A DNA stretch of 35,518 bases from Oscillospiraceae bacterium (GTDB lineage: Bacteria > Bacillota > Clostridia > Oscillospirales > Oscillospiraceae): positions 1 to 35,518 of the forward strand of contig JAISXU010000079.1 of the NCBI GenBank assembly GCA_031270395.1, given 5' to 3'. Both the position numbers and the translations under genes were made by a program. Positions 7,498-16,059 of this stretch are shown here, piece after piece. Every line of letters begins with the position of its first letter. Position 1 is the stretch's first letter. The notes under the pieces are model-generated. The model searched no databases, was not told where the DNA came from, and worked only from the letters and a program-made list of their open reading frames with translations.

Positions 7498-8192
7498 GTA
7501 TAGCGGACAATGTGAGGCGAGTGCGCGCCGAAATAGCCGAGGCGGCGATAAGCGTGGGGCGTGACCCGGGCGGCATAACGCTTGTGGCGGCGGCGAAGCA
7601 AAATACGGCGGAGCGTGTGCGCGAGGCCGTGCTGGCCGGCGTTGACGCCGTGGGCGAAAACCGCGTTCAGGAATTAACGGAGAAAAAATCGCGGGGCGCG
7701 TACGGCGCCGCGCCGCTGCATTTTATAGGTCATCTGCAGACGAATAAGGTCGGCGCCGTCGTCGGACAGTGCTCGCTCATCGAATCGGCGGACTCACAGC
7801 GGCTTCTGGAGGCCATTTCGCGGCGCGCCCTGGCACTCGGAATACGGCAGGATGTCCTGCTTGAAGTAAATATAGGCGCGGAGAACTCGAAATCGGGCGT
7901 TTTACCCGGCGAGCTTGAGCCATTGCTCGAATTTGCCGCCGTTTTACCCGGCCTGAGAGTGGCGGGACTCATGGCAATACCGCCGTTTTTTTCGCAAAAT
8001 GGGAGCAGCAGACATTTTTTTGATAAAATGTATAGGCTTTTTATTGACATAGGGGAGAAAAAATACGATAATGTCGATATGTTGTTTTTATCGATGGGTA
8101 TGAGTTCGAGTTTTATCGACGCTATCCGCTCCGGTTCAAACATGGTTCGGGTGGGAACCGCGATCTTTGGGGAGAGAATTTATACTGCGTAA
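7494..8192 (+). CDS. yggS: YggS family PLP-binding protein (YlmE)
   Basis: A 232-residue member of the conserved PROSC/YggS family, which binds pyridoxal phosphate and keeps vitamin B6 and amino-acid pools balanced; no clear catalytic activity is known for the family. The PLP lysine is at residue 35 in VAAAKQNT. The motifs GENRVQE, HFIGHLQTNK and LSMGMSSSFIDAI are all present. The start overlaps the upstream stop as ATGA. In Bacillus the equivalent ylmE lies immediately upstream of sepF in the ylm-divIVA cluster, and the same order is seen here. Confidence 0.93.
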   Translation: MSIADNVRRVRAEIAEAAISVGRDPGGITLVAAAKQNTAERVREAVLAGVDAVGENRVQELTEKKSRGAYGAAPLHFIGHLQTNKVGAVVGQCSLIESADSQRLLEAISRRALALGIRQDVLLEVNIGAENSKSGVLPGELEPLLEFAAVLPGLRVAGLMAIPPFFSQNGSSRHFFDKMYRLFIDIGEKKYDNVDMLFLSMGMSSSFIDAIRSGSNMVRVGTAIFGERIYTA

Positions 8193-8284
8193 CGGCGCAG
8201 AGTCACGGCGCAATATTGCGGCGGCCGGGAGCGCAAGCCTCGCCGTCTGCGGCATTTGTGATTTGCTTTAGGGGGAGCCATTTG

Positions 8285-8752
8285 ATGGGTTGGTTTAATG
8301 AACTGAAAAAGCTGACGAGAGCGTACGACGAGGACGATGAGATAGAGGACTTCAAGCCGGCACGCGCCGCCGCGGATCTGCCCGCGACTCCGAGAGCGTC
8401 GGCGCAGACGCGCGGCGCTTACGGCGGCTTGGACGAGCGGCGCGGCGGGAACAAGGTCGTCAATATCCACGCCACGGCCCAGCTGCAGGTCGTTCTGGTA
8501 AAGCCGGAGCGGTTTGAAAACGCCGCGGAAATCGCCGATCATCTGCGGGAGCGGCGCACCGTTGTGCTCAACCTCGAGCAGACGCACAAGGATATAGCAC
8601 GCCGACTGATAGATTTTCTCAGCGGCGTCGCGTACGCACAGGAGGGCAAGATAAAAAAAGTCGCCGTCAACACATATATCATCACCCCGTACAACGTCGA
8701 TCTTCTGGGCGACTTAATTGACGAGCTGGAGAACAACGGACTGTACTTTTAA
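8285..8752 (+). CDS. sepF: Cell division protein SepF
   Basis: SepF polymerises on the membrane and tethers FtsZ filaments to it during septum formation in Gram-positive bacteria. The protein begins MGWFNELKKL, a short amphipathic membrane-binding helix, followed by an acidic variable linker. The C-terminal globular domain runs from about residue 58 with VVNIHATAQLQVVLVKPERF, LRERRTVVLNLEQ and NTYIITPYNVDL. Starting at ATG 8285 gives 155 residues, normal for SepF, and GGGGGAG lies 8-9 bases upstream. The frame is open further upstream, but that part has no SepF homology. It follows yggS after a 92-base gap. Confidence 0.94.
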   Translation: MGWFNELKKLTRAYDEDDEIEDFKPARAAADLPATPRASAQTRGAYGGLDERRGGNKVVNIHATAQLQVVLVKPERFENAAEIADHLRERRTVVLNLEQTHKDIARRLIDFLSGVAYAQEGKIKKVAVNTYIITPYNVDLLGDLIDELENNGLYF

Positions 8753-8756
8753 TGCC

Positions 8757-8787
8757 GCGCTTGCCGCGGTCTCGCCGCGACAAGCGC
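8757..8787. other. Hairpin in the sepF-divIVA gap
   Basis: GCGCTTG-C-CGCGG and CCGCG-A-CAAGCGC form a 12-bp stem with one mismatch, starting 5 bases after the sepF stop. There is no T-tract, so it is more likely a message-processing or stabilising hairpin than a terminator. The remaining 110 bases to divIVA hold no gene. Confidence 0.5.
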
Positions 8788-8896
8788 AAGGACGGGGAGA
8801 GCTCTGGCGTTCAGGCGTTCTGAAAAGATGATAATAACACGCAAATATCCAAAAATAGAGGGTAGTCGCTATAAAGTGGGAAAGGATTGAGGGATA

Positions 8897-9553
8897 GTGC
8901 TGACACCGCAGGAGATCACCGATAAAGAGTTTGCAAAGGCTGTTTTCGGCGGGTACGTAATGGCGGGCGTAGATGGTTTTCTCGAGTCTCTGACGGAGGA
9001 TTATTCCGCGCTGTACAAGGAAAACGCGATACTAAAGAGCAAGATTAAGGTGCTGGTCGAAAAGGTGGAGGAGTACCGTTCCACGGAGGACTCCATGCGC
9101 ATGGCGCTTCTCACCGCGCAGAAGATGGGCGACGACATACTCGCCGACGCCAATAAGACGAGCGCCGACATAATCAAGCGCGCCGAGACGGAGTCCGAGG
9201 ACAAGATGAACCGTCTCAAGGCGCGTATGGACGACGAGGAGGAGCGCCTCAGAGCCGCGATAGCGCAGACGGAGCAATATGTAAACGCCTCGCGCGAGCT
9301 TATACGCGCGCATCTGGAATTCCTCACCCGGTTGGAGCAGATACACAAGGAGCCCCCGCCGCCCGAGCCGGAGCCGGAACCGTCGCGCGAGGACCGCATA
9401 GAGAGCGCGGTGAGGGAGATCGACAACAACGTCGAGAGGCTGGTCGGCGGCGGGACGCCCGAACCGGCGCGCGAGTATGACGACGACGACGAGCCAACCT
9501 CGCCGCGCCCGAAATTCAACTTCGGCGATCTGGGCGAGCATTTCGGAAAATGA
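8897..9553 (+). CDS. divIVA: DivIVA/GpsB-type cell pole and septum protein
   Basis: DivIVA proteins bind curved membrane at septa and poles through a conserved N-terminal domain and assemble by coiled coils. The first 35 residues, MLTPQEITDKEFAKAVFGGY with VMAGVDGFLESLTEDY, match the family membrane-binding domain, with GY and VD as in known DivIVA. Residues 35-155 are a long charged coiled coil. The last 60 residues are proline- and acid-rich and end FNFGDLGEHFGK. Length is 218 residues. The start is GTG with AAAGGA upstream. It lies between sepF and ileS as in other Firmicutes. Confidence 0.92.
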   Translation: MLTPQEITDKEFAKAVFGGYVMAGVDGFLESLTEDYSALYKENAILKSKIKVLVEKVEEYRSTEDSMRMALLTAQKMGDDILADANKTSADIIKRAETESEDKMNRLKARMDDEEERLRAAIAQTEQYVNASRELIRAHLEFLTRLEQIHKEPPPPEPEPEPSREDRIESAVREIDNNVERLVGGGTPEPAREYDDDDEPTSPRPKFNFGDLGEHFGK

Positions 9554-9568
9554 ATTGAGTGATGTAAT

Positions 9569-12385
9569 TTGTCCGGCGATTACAACGATACTATCTGTCT
9601 CCCAAAAACTGATTTTCCTATGCGGGCCGGTCTGCCAAAGCGCGAGCCGGATATGCTCGCGTCCTTTGTCGAAAATGATATTTACGGCGGATTGATGGAG
9701 AAAAACGCGGGCAAGCCGCTTTTTATCCTTCACGACGGCCCGCCTTTTCCCAATGGCGATATCCACATCGGGACGGCGTTGAACAAAATTTTGAAGGATA
9801 TCATCGTGCGGTATAAGAATATGTCGGGCTTTCGCTCGCCGTATGTCCCCGGCTGGGACGCCCACGGATTGCCCATAGAGTCCGCGATAATCAAAAAGAA
9901 CAAGCTCGACCGCAAGAAGATGTCCGCCGGGGAGTTCCGCGACGCCTGCCGCGCTTTCGCGGAGGACTTTATTGACCGCCAGCGCGGGCAGTTCAGGCGC
10001 CTCGGCGTCATTGGCGACTGGGACAGGCCGTATCTGACGATGGCTCCGGAGTTCGAGGCGGAGGAAGTCCGTGTGTTCGGCGCGATGTACGAAAAGGGGT
10101 ATATTTACAAGGGGCTCAAGCCCGTATACTGGTGCCCCGCTGACGAGACGGCGCTGGCGGAGGCGGAGATCGAATACACCGACGACCCCTGCGAGGCGAT
10201 ATTCGTAAAATTCAAGGTCAAGGACGACCTCGGCAAGCTCCAAAAGCTGTCCGTCGATATCGGAAGCGCGTACTTCGCCATCTGGACGACGACCGCGTGG
10301 ACGCTGCCGGGTAACCTCGCCGTGTGCCTGAACCCCGAGCTCGAATACTCGCTCGTCAGAGCCGGGGGACAGACGTATATCATAGCCTCCGCTCTCGTCG
10401 AAACCGTCTGCGAAAAGGCGGGTATCGGCGCTTACGATATCGCCGGTAAGATGACGGGGCGCGAATTTGAGCTGATGACGGCGGAGCACCCGTTTTACGA
10501 CCGCGAGAGTCTCGTGATCGTCGGCGGCCACGTGACGACGGACGCCGGTACGGGCTGTGTCCACACCGCCCCCGGCTTCGGCGCGGACGACTACAACGTC
10601 TGCCGCCGGTACGATCAGATAGGCATGACCGTGCCCGTGGACGCGCGGGGGATAATGACGGCGGACGCTCTGCAATACGAGGGTATGCACTATTCCAAGG
10701 CCTCCGCCGCGATCATAGAGGATATGAGGGCGTCCGGCGCGCTGCTCGCGTCGGAGGCTATAACGCACAGCTATCCCCACTGCTGGCGGTGCAAGAAGCC
10801 CATCATATTCCGGGCGACCGAGCAGTGGTTCGCGTCCGTGGACGCGGTGAAGGACCTCGCCGTCAGCGCCTGTGAGGATATAGCGTGGATACCCGCGTGG
10901 GGACGGGAGCGTATGGAGTCCATGATACGCGAGCGCAGCGATTGGTGCATCTCGCGCCAGCGGCAGTGGGGACTGCCCATACCGGTATTTTACTGCGAGA
11001 CGTGCCATAAGCCCGTGTGCGGACAGGAGACGATCGAGGCCGTCGCGGAGCTTTTCGGGGAAAGGGGCTCGAACGCGTGGTTCGAGCTAGACGCGGCGGA
11101 AATTTTGCCGAAGGGATATGTCTGTCCGCACTGCGGCGGGGAGCATTTTACGAAGGAGACGGACACGCTGGACGGGTGGTTCGATTCGGGCTCCACTCAC
11201 GCCGCCGTGCTGGAGCGGCGCGGAGAGCTCGCTTCTCCCGCCGATATATATCTCGAGGGCGGCGACCAGTACCGCGGTTGGTTCCAGTCCAGTATGCTCA
11301 CGAGCATAGCGACGCGCGGACGCGCTCCGTACAGGCGCGTAATCACGCACGGCTGGACGGTGGACGGCGAGGGGCGGGCGATGCACAAGTCGCTCGGAAA
11401 CTCCGTCACTCCGGAGGAGATAATAAGGGAGTATGGCGCGGATATTCTCCGCCTGTGGGTATCCTCCTCCGATTACACGACCGACGCGCGCATGTCGAAG
11501 GACATTTTGAAGCAGCTCTCGGATATCTATCTGAAGATACGCAACACCGCGCGCTATATTCTGGGCAACTTAAACGGCTTTTTCCTCTCGGAGCGCATAC
11601 CCTTTGACGAGATGGAGCCCCTCGACAGGTGGGCTGTGGCGCGCCTGAACGAGCTCGTGCGGCGCGTGCGCACATCGTACGACAATTACGAATATCACCC
11701 GATATACCACGGCATCCACAACTTCTGCGCGGTGGATATGTCGAGCTTCTACCTCGACATAATAAAGGACAGACTCTACTGCGACGGGGAGACGAGCCGC
11801 CCGCGGAGAAGCGCGCAGTCGGCCATATATACGATTTTGGACGGCCTCGTCCGGATGCTGGCGCCGATACTCGCGTTCACCTCAGAGGAGATATGGGCGG
11901 CGATGCCGCACGGCCCCGAATGTGACGCCGGAAGCGTCCTGTACAACGATATGCCGGAATACTCGCCGTCGCTCTCCCTGACGCCGGAGCAGACGGCGCG
12001 CTGGGATGCGCTTGCGACGCTGCGCGCGTGCGTAAATAAGGCGCTCGAGCTCGCGCGGGCCGACAAGCGGATAGGAAAATCCCTTGACGCCGAGGTGACG
12101 GTATATCTCGGAGAGGGGACACAGGCACTGCGGGAGGTCATAGACGGTCAGCGGCTCGATACGCTCCTCATAGTTTCAAAGGTGAACGTCGTGAGCGGCG
12201 CCGGCCCGGGCTACGCTCCGGACGAGCTGTCAGGAGTCACGATTTGCGTTGAGCAGTCGGCTGAACCGATGTGCGCGCGGTGCTGGACGCACGGCGACGG
12301 CGTGGGAAGCGACGCGCGGTATGGCGATCTGTGTCCGCGCTGCGCGGACGTCGTATCAAAACGTCATTACGGGGCGGAGGAGTAG
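9569..12385 (+). CDS. ileS: Isoleucyl-tRNA synthetase
   Basis: This enzyme charges tRNA-Ile and edits mischarged valine. The 938 residues begin MSGDYNDTICLPKTDFPMRA, the usual IleRS start. The HIGH-type motif is PNGDIHIGTALNK. The CP1 editing domain includes TTTAWTLPGNLAV and GTGCVHTAPGFGADDY. The KMSKS loop reads RAMHKSLGN, so the first serine is replaced by histidine while the catalytic lysine stays. The C-terminal zinc knuckle CARCWTHG...CPRCADVV is intact. It is the bacterial IleS1-like form, which is normally mupirocin-sensitive. The start is TTG 9569, 15 bases after divIVA. The gene ends 4 bases before lspA, suggesting one transcript. Confidence 0.96.
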   Translation: MSGDYNDTICLPKTDFPMRAGLPKREPDMLASFVENDIYGGLMEKNAGKPLFILHDGPPFPNGDIHIGTALNKILKDIIVRYKNMSGFRSPYVPGWDAHGLPIESAIIKKNKLDRKKMSAGEFRDACRAFAEDFIDRQRGQFRRLGVIGDWDRPYLTMAPEFEAEEVRVFGAMYEKGYIYKGLKPVYWCPADETALAEAEIEYTDDPCEAIFVKFKVKDDLGKLQKLSVDIGSAYFAIWTTTAWTLPGNLAVCLNPELEYSLVRAGGQTYIIASALVETVCEKAGIGAYDIAGKMTGREFELMTAEHPFYDRESLVIVGGHVTTDAGTGCVHTAPGFGADDYNVCRRYDQIGMTVPVDARGIMTADALQYEGMHYSKASAAIIEDMRASGALLASEAITHSYPHCWRCKKPIIFRATEQWFASVDAVKDLAVSACEDIAWIPAWGRERMESMIRERSDWCISRQRQWGLPIPVFYCETCHKPVCGQETIEAVAELFGERGSNAWFELDAAEILPKGYVCPHCGGEHFTKETDTLDGWFDSGSTHAAVLERRGELASPADIYLEGGDQYRGWFQSSMLTSIATRGRAPYRRVITHGWTVDGEGRAMHKSLGNSVTPEEIIREYGADILRLWVSSSDYTTDARMSKDILKQLSDIYLKIRNTARYILGNLNGFFLSERIPFDEMEPLDRWAVARLNELVRRVRTSYDNYEYHPIYHGIHNFCAVDMSSFYLDIIKDRLYCDGETSRPRRSAQSAIYTILDGLVRMLAPILAFTSEEIWAAMPHGPECDAGSVLYNDMPEYSPSLSLTPEQTARWDALATLRACVNKALELARADKRIGKSLDAEVTVYLGEGTQALREVIDGQRLDTLLIVSKVNVVSGAGPGYAPDELSGVTICVEQSAEPMCARCWTHGDGVGSDARYGDLCPRCADVVSKRHYGAEE

Positions 12386-12389
12386 GCAG

Positions 12390-13100
12390 ATGGCGTTCTT
12401 CATTTTTGCGGCTCTTGTGGTTTTGCTCGATCAGTTGTTCAAATACTGGGTGACCACGGCGGTCAGCCCGGGCGAGCAGCTTGAGATATTGCGCGGCGTC
12501 ATCCATATAACGAACATCAGGAACTCCGGCGCGGCGTTCGGTCTGTTCTCGGATATGCGGTGGGTCCTGATTGCGATATCGGGTGTTTGTATTGCCGCGC
12601 TTGTGACGTTTCTCGTCTATTACAGGGATAATTCGTGGGGTAAGCTCGGTCTGGCGGCGGTGCTCGGCGGCGCTCTCGGCAATTTTATTGACAGACTCGC
12701 GCTCGGCGACGTCCTCGATATGTTTGAATTTGAGTTCGTCAGGTTTGCGATATTCAACGTTGCGGACATATTTATAACGGTGGGCGGCATCGTTTTTTGT
12801 CTGGCGTTTATCATACGGCCGTCGTCGCGCGGGACGGCGGCGACGGAAGTGGGCAGACTGGTTTCGGAGCACACGGAAATGCCGGACGCCGCGGAGCCTC
12901 CGGTACGCCGCAGGAGGCCGCCGGAGGGTCCCGCGCCCGCAGAGCCGCGCCCTGCGCCGACCCGTGCAGCGCCGCCCCGCGCCGCCCCGCGCGAGTACGC
13001 GGACGCGGACGTCGGGCAGTTCACCGTGGAGTCCATTTTGGAGGAGTATCACAGAGAAAAGCTCGCCTCCGAGTATGACGACGGCACGGATGCGTTTTGA
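12390..13100 (+). CDS. lspA: Lipoprotein signal peptidase with an unusual C-terminal tail
   Basis: LspA is the membrane aspartyl protease that removes signal peptides from diacylated prolipoproteins. Four membrane segments lie at about residues 3-18, 48-70, 76-94 and 118-142. The catalytic aspartates are D101 in GALGNFIDRL and D126 in FNVADIF. The start ATG 12390 has GGAGGAG upstream; earlier in-frame residues overlap ileS. The family is normally 150-170 residues, but this protein has 236. The extra 85-90 residues are cytoplasmic, rich in proline, arginine and alanine, and end with a conserved-looking helix QFTVESILEEYHREKLASEY. The 3' end overlaps the rluD start. Its lipoprotein client within this window is the ABC binding protein at 32.5 kb. 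Confidence 0.93.
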   Translation: MAFFIFAALVVLLDQLFKYWVTTAVSPGEQLEILRGVIHITNIRNSGAAFGLFSDMRWVLIAISGVCIAALVTFLVYYRDNSWGKLGLAAVLGGALGNFIDRLALGDVLDMFEFEFVRFAIFNVADIFITVGGIVFCLAFIIRPSSRGTAATEVGRLVSEHTEMPDAAEPPVRRRRPPEGPAPAEPRPAPTRAAPPRAAPREYADADVGQFTVESILEEYHREKLASEYDDGTDAF

Positions 13101-14013
13101 ATCCGAACGGGACGGCGTCAGGCTGGACGCGCTTCTGCCGGAGCTGCTGCCAGGATGCAGCAGAAGCGCCGCCGCGCGTCTGATTTCCGAAGGACGCGTC
13201 ACAAAGGGCGGCGCTCCCGTGAGTAAAAGCTGCCGCGTGTCGCGCGGCGACGTGTTCGACGTCGAGCTGCCCGAGCCCGAGACGCCGTATATAGAGGCGC
13301 AGGACATCCCGCTCGACGTCGTATTCGAGGACGGAGACGTCATAGTCGTAAACAAGCCCAGAGGCATGGTGGTGCACCCGTCGCCCGGACACCGGGACGG
13401 CACGCTCGTCAACGCGCTGCTCGGCCGCTGCGGGGACAGTCTCTCGGGTATAGGCGGTTTCCGGCGTCCGGGGATAGTCCACAGGATAGATAAGGACACC
13501 TCCGGACTGATAATCGCGGCTAAAAACGACGCCGCGCACCTCGCGCTCAGCCGGCAGCTCCGGGAGAGGACGCTGGGGCGCGTATATGAGACCGTCGTAC
13601 ACGGCGTAGTCAAGGACGATTCCGGCACGGTGGACGCGCCGATAGGCCGCCATCCGTCCGACAGGAAGCGGCAGGCCGTCGTCACGCGCGGCGGCGCGGC
13701 GCGCAGCGCGGTGACGCGCTACGAGGTGGTCGAACGCTACGCCCGCCACACGCGTCTGCGCTGCCGTCTGGAGACGGGCAGAACGCACCAGATACGCGTA
13801 CATATGGCGTACATCGGCCGCCCCGTGCTTGGCGATCGCGTCTACGGACACCGCCGCCCGGAGCTCGGGCTCCACGGCCAGTGTCTGCACGCGCGGGAGC
13901 TGTGCTTTGTCCACCCCGCGACGGGTGCGCCTGTCTCGCTCACCACGGAGCTGCCGGAGTATTTTGTCGAAATATTGCGAAAGCTGGCGGGCGGAGGCGG
14001 GTTTTCCGTTTGA
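13090..14013 (+). CDS. rluD: RluD-family 23S rRNA pseudouridine synthase (YlyB)
   Basis: A 307-residue RluA/RluD-type pseudouridine synthase acting on 23S rRNA. The N-terminal S4 RNA-binding domain spans RLDALLPELL to SRGDVFDVELPEPE. The catalytic domain follows with VVNKPRGMVVHPSPGH, and the catalytic aspartate is D134 in HRIDKDTSGL. RTHQIRVHMAYIGRPVLGD is the conserved C-terminal motif. The start is taken as ATG 13090, inside the end of lspA; ATG 13075 is an alternative, and both imply translational coupling. Adjacency of lspA and this gene is the usual Firmicute order (lspA-ylyB). Exact target uridines cannot be assigned from sequence. Confidence 0.92.
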   Translation: MRFESERDGVRLDALLPELLPGCSRSAAARLISEGRVTKGGAPVSKSCRVSRGDVFDVELPEPETPYIEAQDIPLDVVFEDGDVIVVNKPRGMVVHPSPGHRDGTLVNALLGRCGDSLSGIGGFRRPGIVHRIDKDTSGLIIAAKNDAAHLALSRQLRERTLGRVYETVVHGVVKDDSGTVDAPIGRHPSDRKRQAVVTRGGAARSAVTRYEVVERYARHTRLRCRLETGRTHQIRVHMAYIGRPVLGDRVYGHRRPELGLHGQCLHARELCFVHPATGAPVSLTTELPEYFVEILRKLAGGGGFSV

Positions 14014-14067
14014 AGCGGTCATATCATTTCGGTCAACGCCGTATTATATCGGAAGGGAGCGGGCGGC

Positions 14068-16020
14068 TTGAATTTTAATTATTTCGCGGTGGTGTTTCCC
14101 ATAGCCGCTTTGGTGTGTCTGACACTGTTCTTCCGCTATTACGTCAATTCGTCGCGCTCGGCGGGCGTCGCGCTCGACTGGATCGATCAGGCTCTGGGCA
14201 AGCGGCGCTTCGAGCTGCGGCTTCACCGCCATCCGATGGAGGCGAGGAAGGACCTGCCGCCGATTGCCGCCATAACCGCGCTGTTCGCCGCGCTCGCTTT
14301 TCTGGGACTCGGTGATACAAAGGCGCCGCAGAGTTATTACCGGTTCACATCTGAAAGCGGCCAGGCGCTCATCCGGCTTGGCGAGGCTGTCGAGCTCGGG
14401 GACGTCATGTTCTACACGGGGCTGTGGACCGGCGGCTATACTCTCGAGCTGTCGGCCGACGGCGAGCGCTGGCTGGAGCAGCTTCCCGCGGAGGAGCGCA
14501 AATACGCGATGGATCAGCCGCACTCGCATCTGTTCAAGTGGCGCCTCGCCGACCTGAACGAAGATAACCCGCCCGTGAGCTATATTCGAATAACCGCAAA
14601 AGCCACGCCTATTGAGCTCGGCGAGCTCGCCCTGCTCGACTCGTCGGGCGGCGTAATCCCGCCGGGCCGCATCTCGTTTGCGCCGGAGCTCGGAGCGCTT
14701 TTCGACGAACAGGAACTTGTCCCGCCGTACCCGACGTACCTCAACAGCATGTATTTTGACGAGATATACCACGGCCGCGCCGCGTTTGAGAATCTGCGCG
14801 GCGTCTATTCGAACGAAAATTCACATCCGCCGCTCGGCAAAGCGATAATATCGCTCGGCGTGACGCTTTTCGGCATGACGCCGTTCGGCTGGAGGTTCAT
14901 GGGCGCTCTCTTCGGCGTCCTGATGCTGCCCGTCCTCTACGTCCTGCTGAAAAATATGTTTGGGAAGACACCCGTCGCCGTGTGCGGCACGCTGCTGTTC
15001 GGCTTCGATTTTATGCGGTTCACGCAGACGCGTATAGCGACTATAGACACCTATGGCGTTTTTTTCATTCTACTTGCATATCTTTTAATGTTCCGGTATA
15101 TAACATGTAATGCGGACGGCGAGAAGGGAGCGCTGCGCGACTCGCTTCGACCGCTCGCGCTGTGCGGACTGTCCTTCGGCGTGGGGTGCGCGTCGAAATG
15201 GATAGTCATATACGCGGGCGCCGGTCTCGCGGCGCTGTTCGTATTGCGGCTCGTCGCGGTATACCGCGAGTTCCGGCGCGATGGGACGCCCGGTTTTGGC
15301 GAGTATCTCGTAAAAACGCTGCTGTTCGCGGCGCTGATGTTCGTCGTCGTTCCGGGAGCGATCTACGTACTGAGCTATATACCCAACGGCGCGGCAAGCG
15401 GCATGACTGTCAGGACGGGAATGTTAAAAAATCCCGCGTATTACAAGATGATATGGGAAAACCAGAAATTCATGTTCTCGTATCACAGCAAGCTCGTGGC
15501 GGAACACAGCTACTCGTCGATGTGGCTCCAGTGGATAACGGACGCGCGCCCCATACTGTATTTCAGGCAATACTTTGACGGAAGCGGCGCGGTGTCCGCG
15601 TCGCCCGTCGCCGGCGGCGCGAAATCGGCGTTCGCGGCGTTTGGCAACCCCGTCGTGTGGTGGGGCGGCTTTATGGCGCTGGTGGCGATGGCGGTACGGT
15701 TTGCGCGGCGGCGCGACCCGGCGGCGCTGTATATATTGATAGGTTACATGTCGCAGCTCGTCCCGTGGCTGCTCGTATCGAGGATCGTATTTATATACCA
15801 CTACTTCCCGAGCACGCTGTTTCTGATCCTCGCGACGGCGCACGTCATGAATACGTTGCTCGAACGCGGGCGCGGGAGATACAAGGAGGCCGTGTACGGG
15901 TACACAGCCTCGGCGGGCGCGCTGTTTATGATGTTCTACCCGGCGCTTACGGGCGTACCCGCGCCCGAGTGGTATTTCAAGTATTTTCTGCGCTGGATAC
16001 CCGGCGCGTGGCCGTTTTGA
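14068..16020 (+). CDS. PMT-type membrane glycosyltransferase (GT39-like)
   Basis: A 650-residue polytopic protein related to dolichyl-phosphate-mannose protein mannosyltransferases, which transfer a lipid-linked sugar to extracytoplasmic targets. The family signature is in the loop MYFDEIYHGRAAFENL, with the acidic DE pair, followed by NSHPPLGKAIISLG. About nine further membrane segments follow, ending near the C-terminus. Two N-terminal membrane segments (residues about 4-22 and 70-86) enclose a cytoplasmic loop. Between segment 2 and the DE loop is an inserted extracellular domain, residues about 88-205, with strands resembling a discoidin/F5-8C fold. The start is TTG 14068 with AAGGGAG well placed. 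It precedes an SLH cell-wall protein, so surface-protein glycosylation is a reasonable inference, but the acceptor is unknown. Confidence 0.83.
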   Translation: MNFNYFAVVFPIAALVCLTLFFRYYVNSSRSAGVALDWIDQALGKRRFELRLHRHPMEARKDLPPIAAITALFAALAFLGLGDTKAPQSYYRFTSESGQALIRLGEAVELGDVMFYTGLWTGGYTLELSADGERWLEQLPAEERKYAMDQPHSHLFKWRLADLNEDNPPVSYIRITAKATPIELGELALLDSSGGVIPPGRISFAPELGALFDEQELVPPYPTYLNSMYFDEIYHGRAAFENLRGVYSNENSHPPLGKAIISLGVTLFGMTPFGWRFMGALFGVLMLPVLYVLLKNMFGKTPVAVCGTLLFGFDFMRFTQTRIATIDTYGVFFILLAYLLMFRYITCNADGEKGALRDSLRPLALCGLSFGVGCASKWIVIYAGAGLAALFVLRLVAVYREFRRDGTPGFGEYLVKTLLFAALMFVVVPGAIYVLSYIPNGAASGMTVRTGMLKNPAYYKMIWENQKFMFSYHSKLVAEHSYSSMWLQWITDARPILYFRQYFDGSGAVSASPVAGGAKSAFAAFGNPVVWWGGFMALVAMAVRFARRRDPAALYILIGYMSQLVPWLLVSRIVFIYHYFPSTLFLILATAHVMNTLLERGRGRYKEAVYGYTASAGALFMMFYPALTGVPAPEWYFKYFLRWIPGAWPF

Positions 16021-16059
16021 AGTCGTTTGCGGCGGCTTTACAATAACTGTTTTCGCTGT

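Noticed and set aside
9032-11008. 658-residue minus-strand open frame
   Set aside because: It lies opposite divIVA and ileS, both certain genes; high GC makes long antisense frames common here.
11377-11403. Non-standard KMSKS loop (AMHKSLGN) in IleRS as a defect
   Set aside because: The second, catalytic lysine is kept and this variant is, to my knowledge, seen in other bacterial IleRS, so function is not in doubt.
13021-14022. 333-residue minus-strand open frame
   Set aside because: Antisense to rluD, with arginine-rich, non-protein-like composition.
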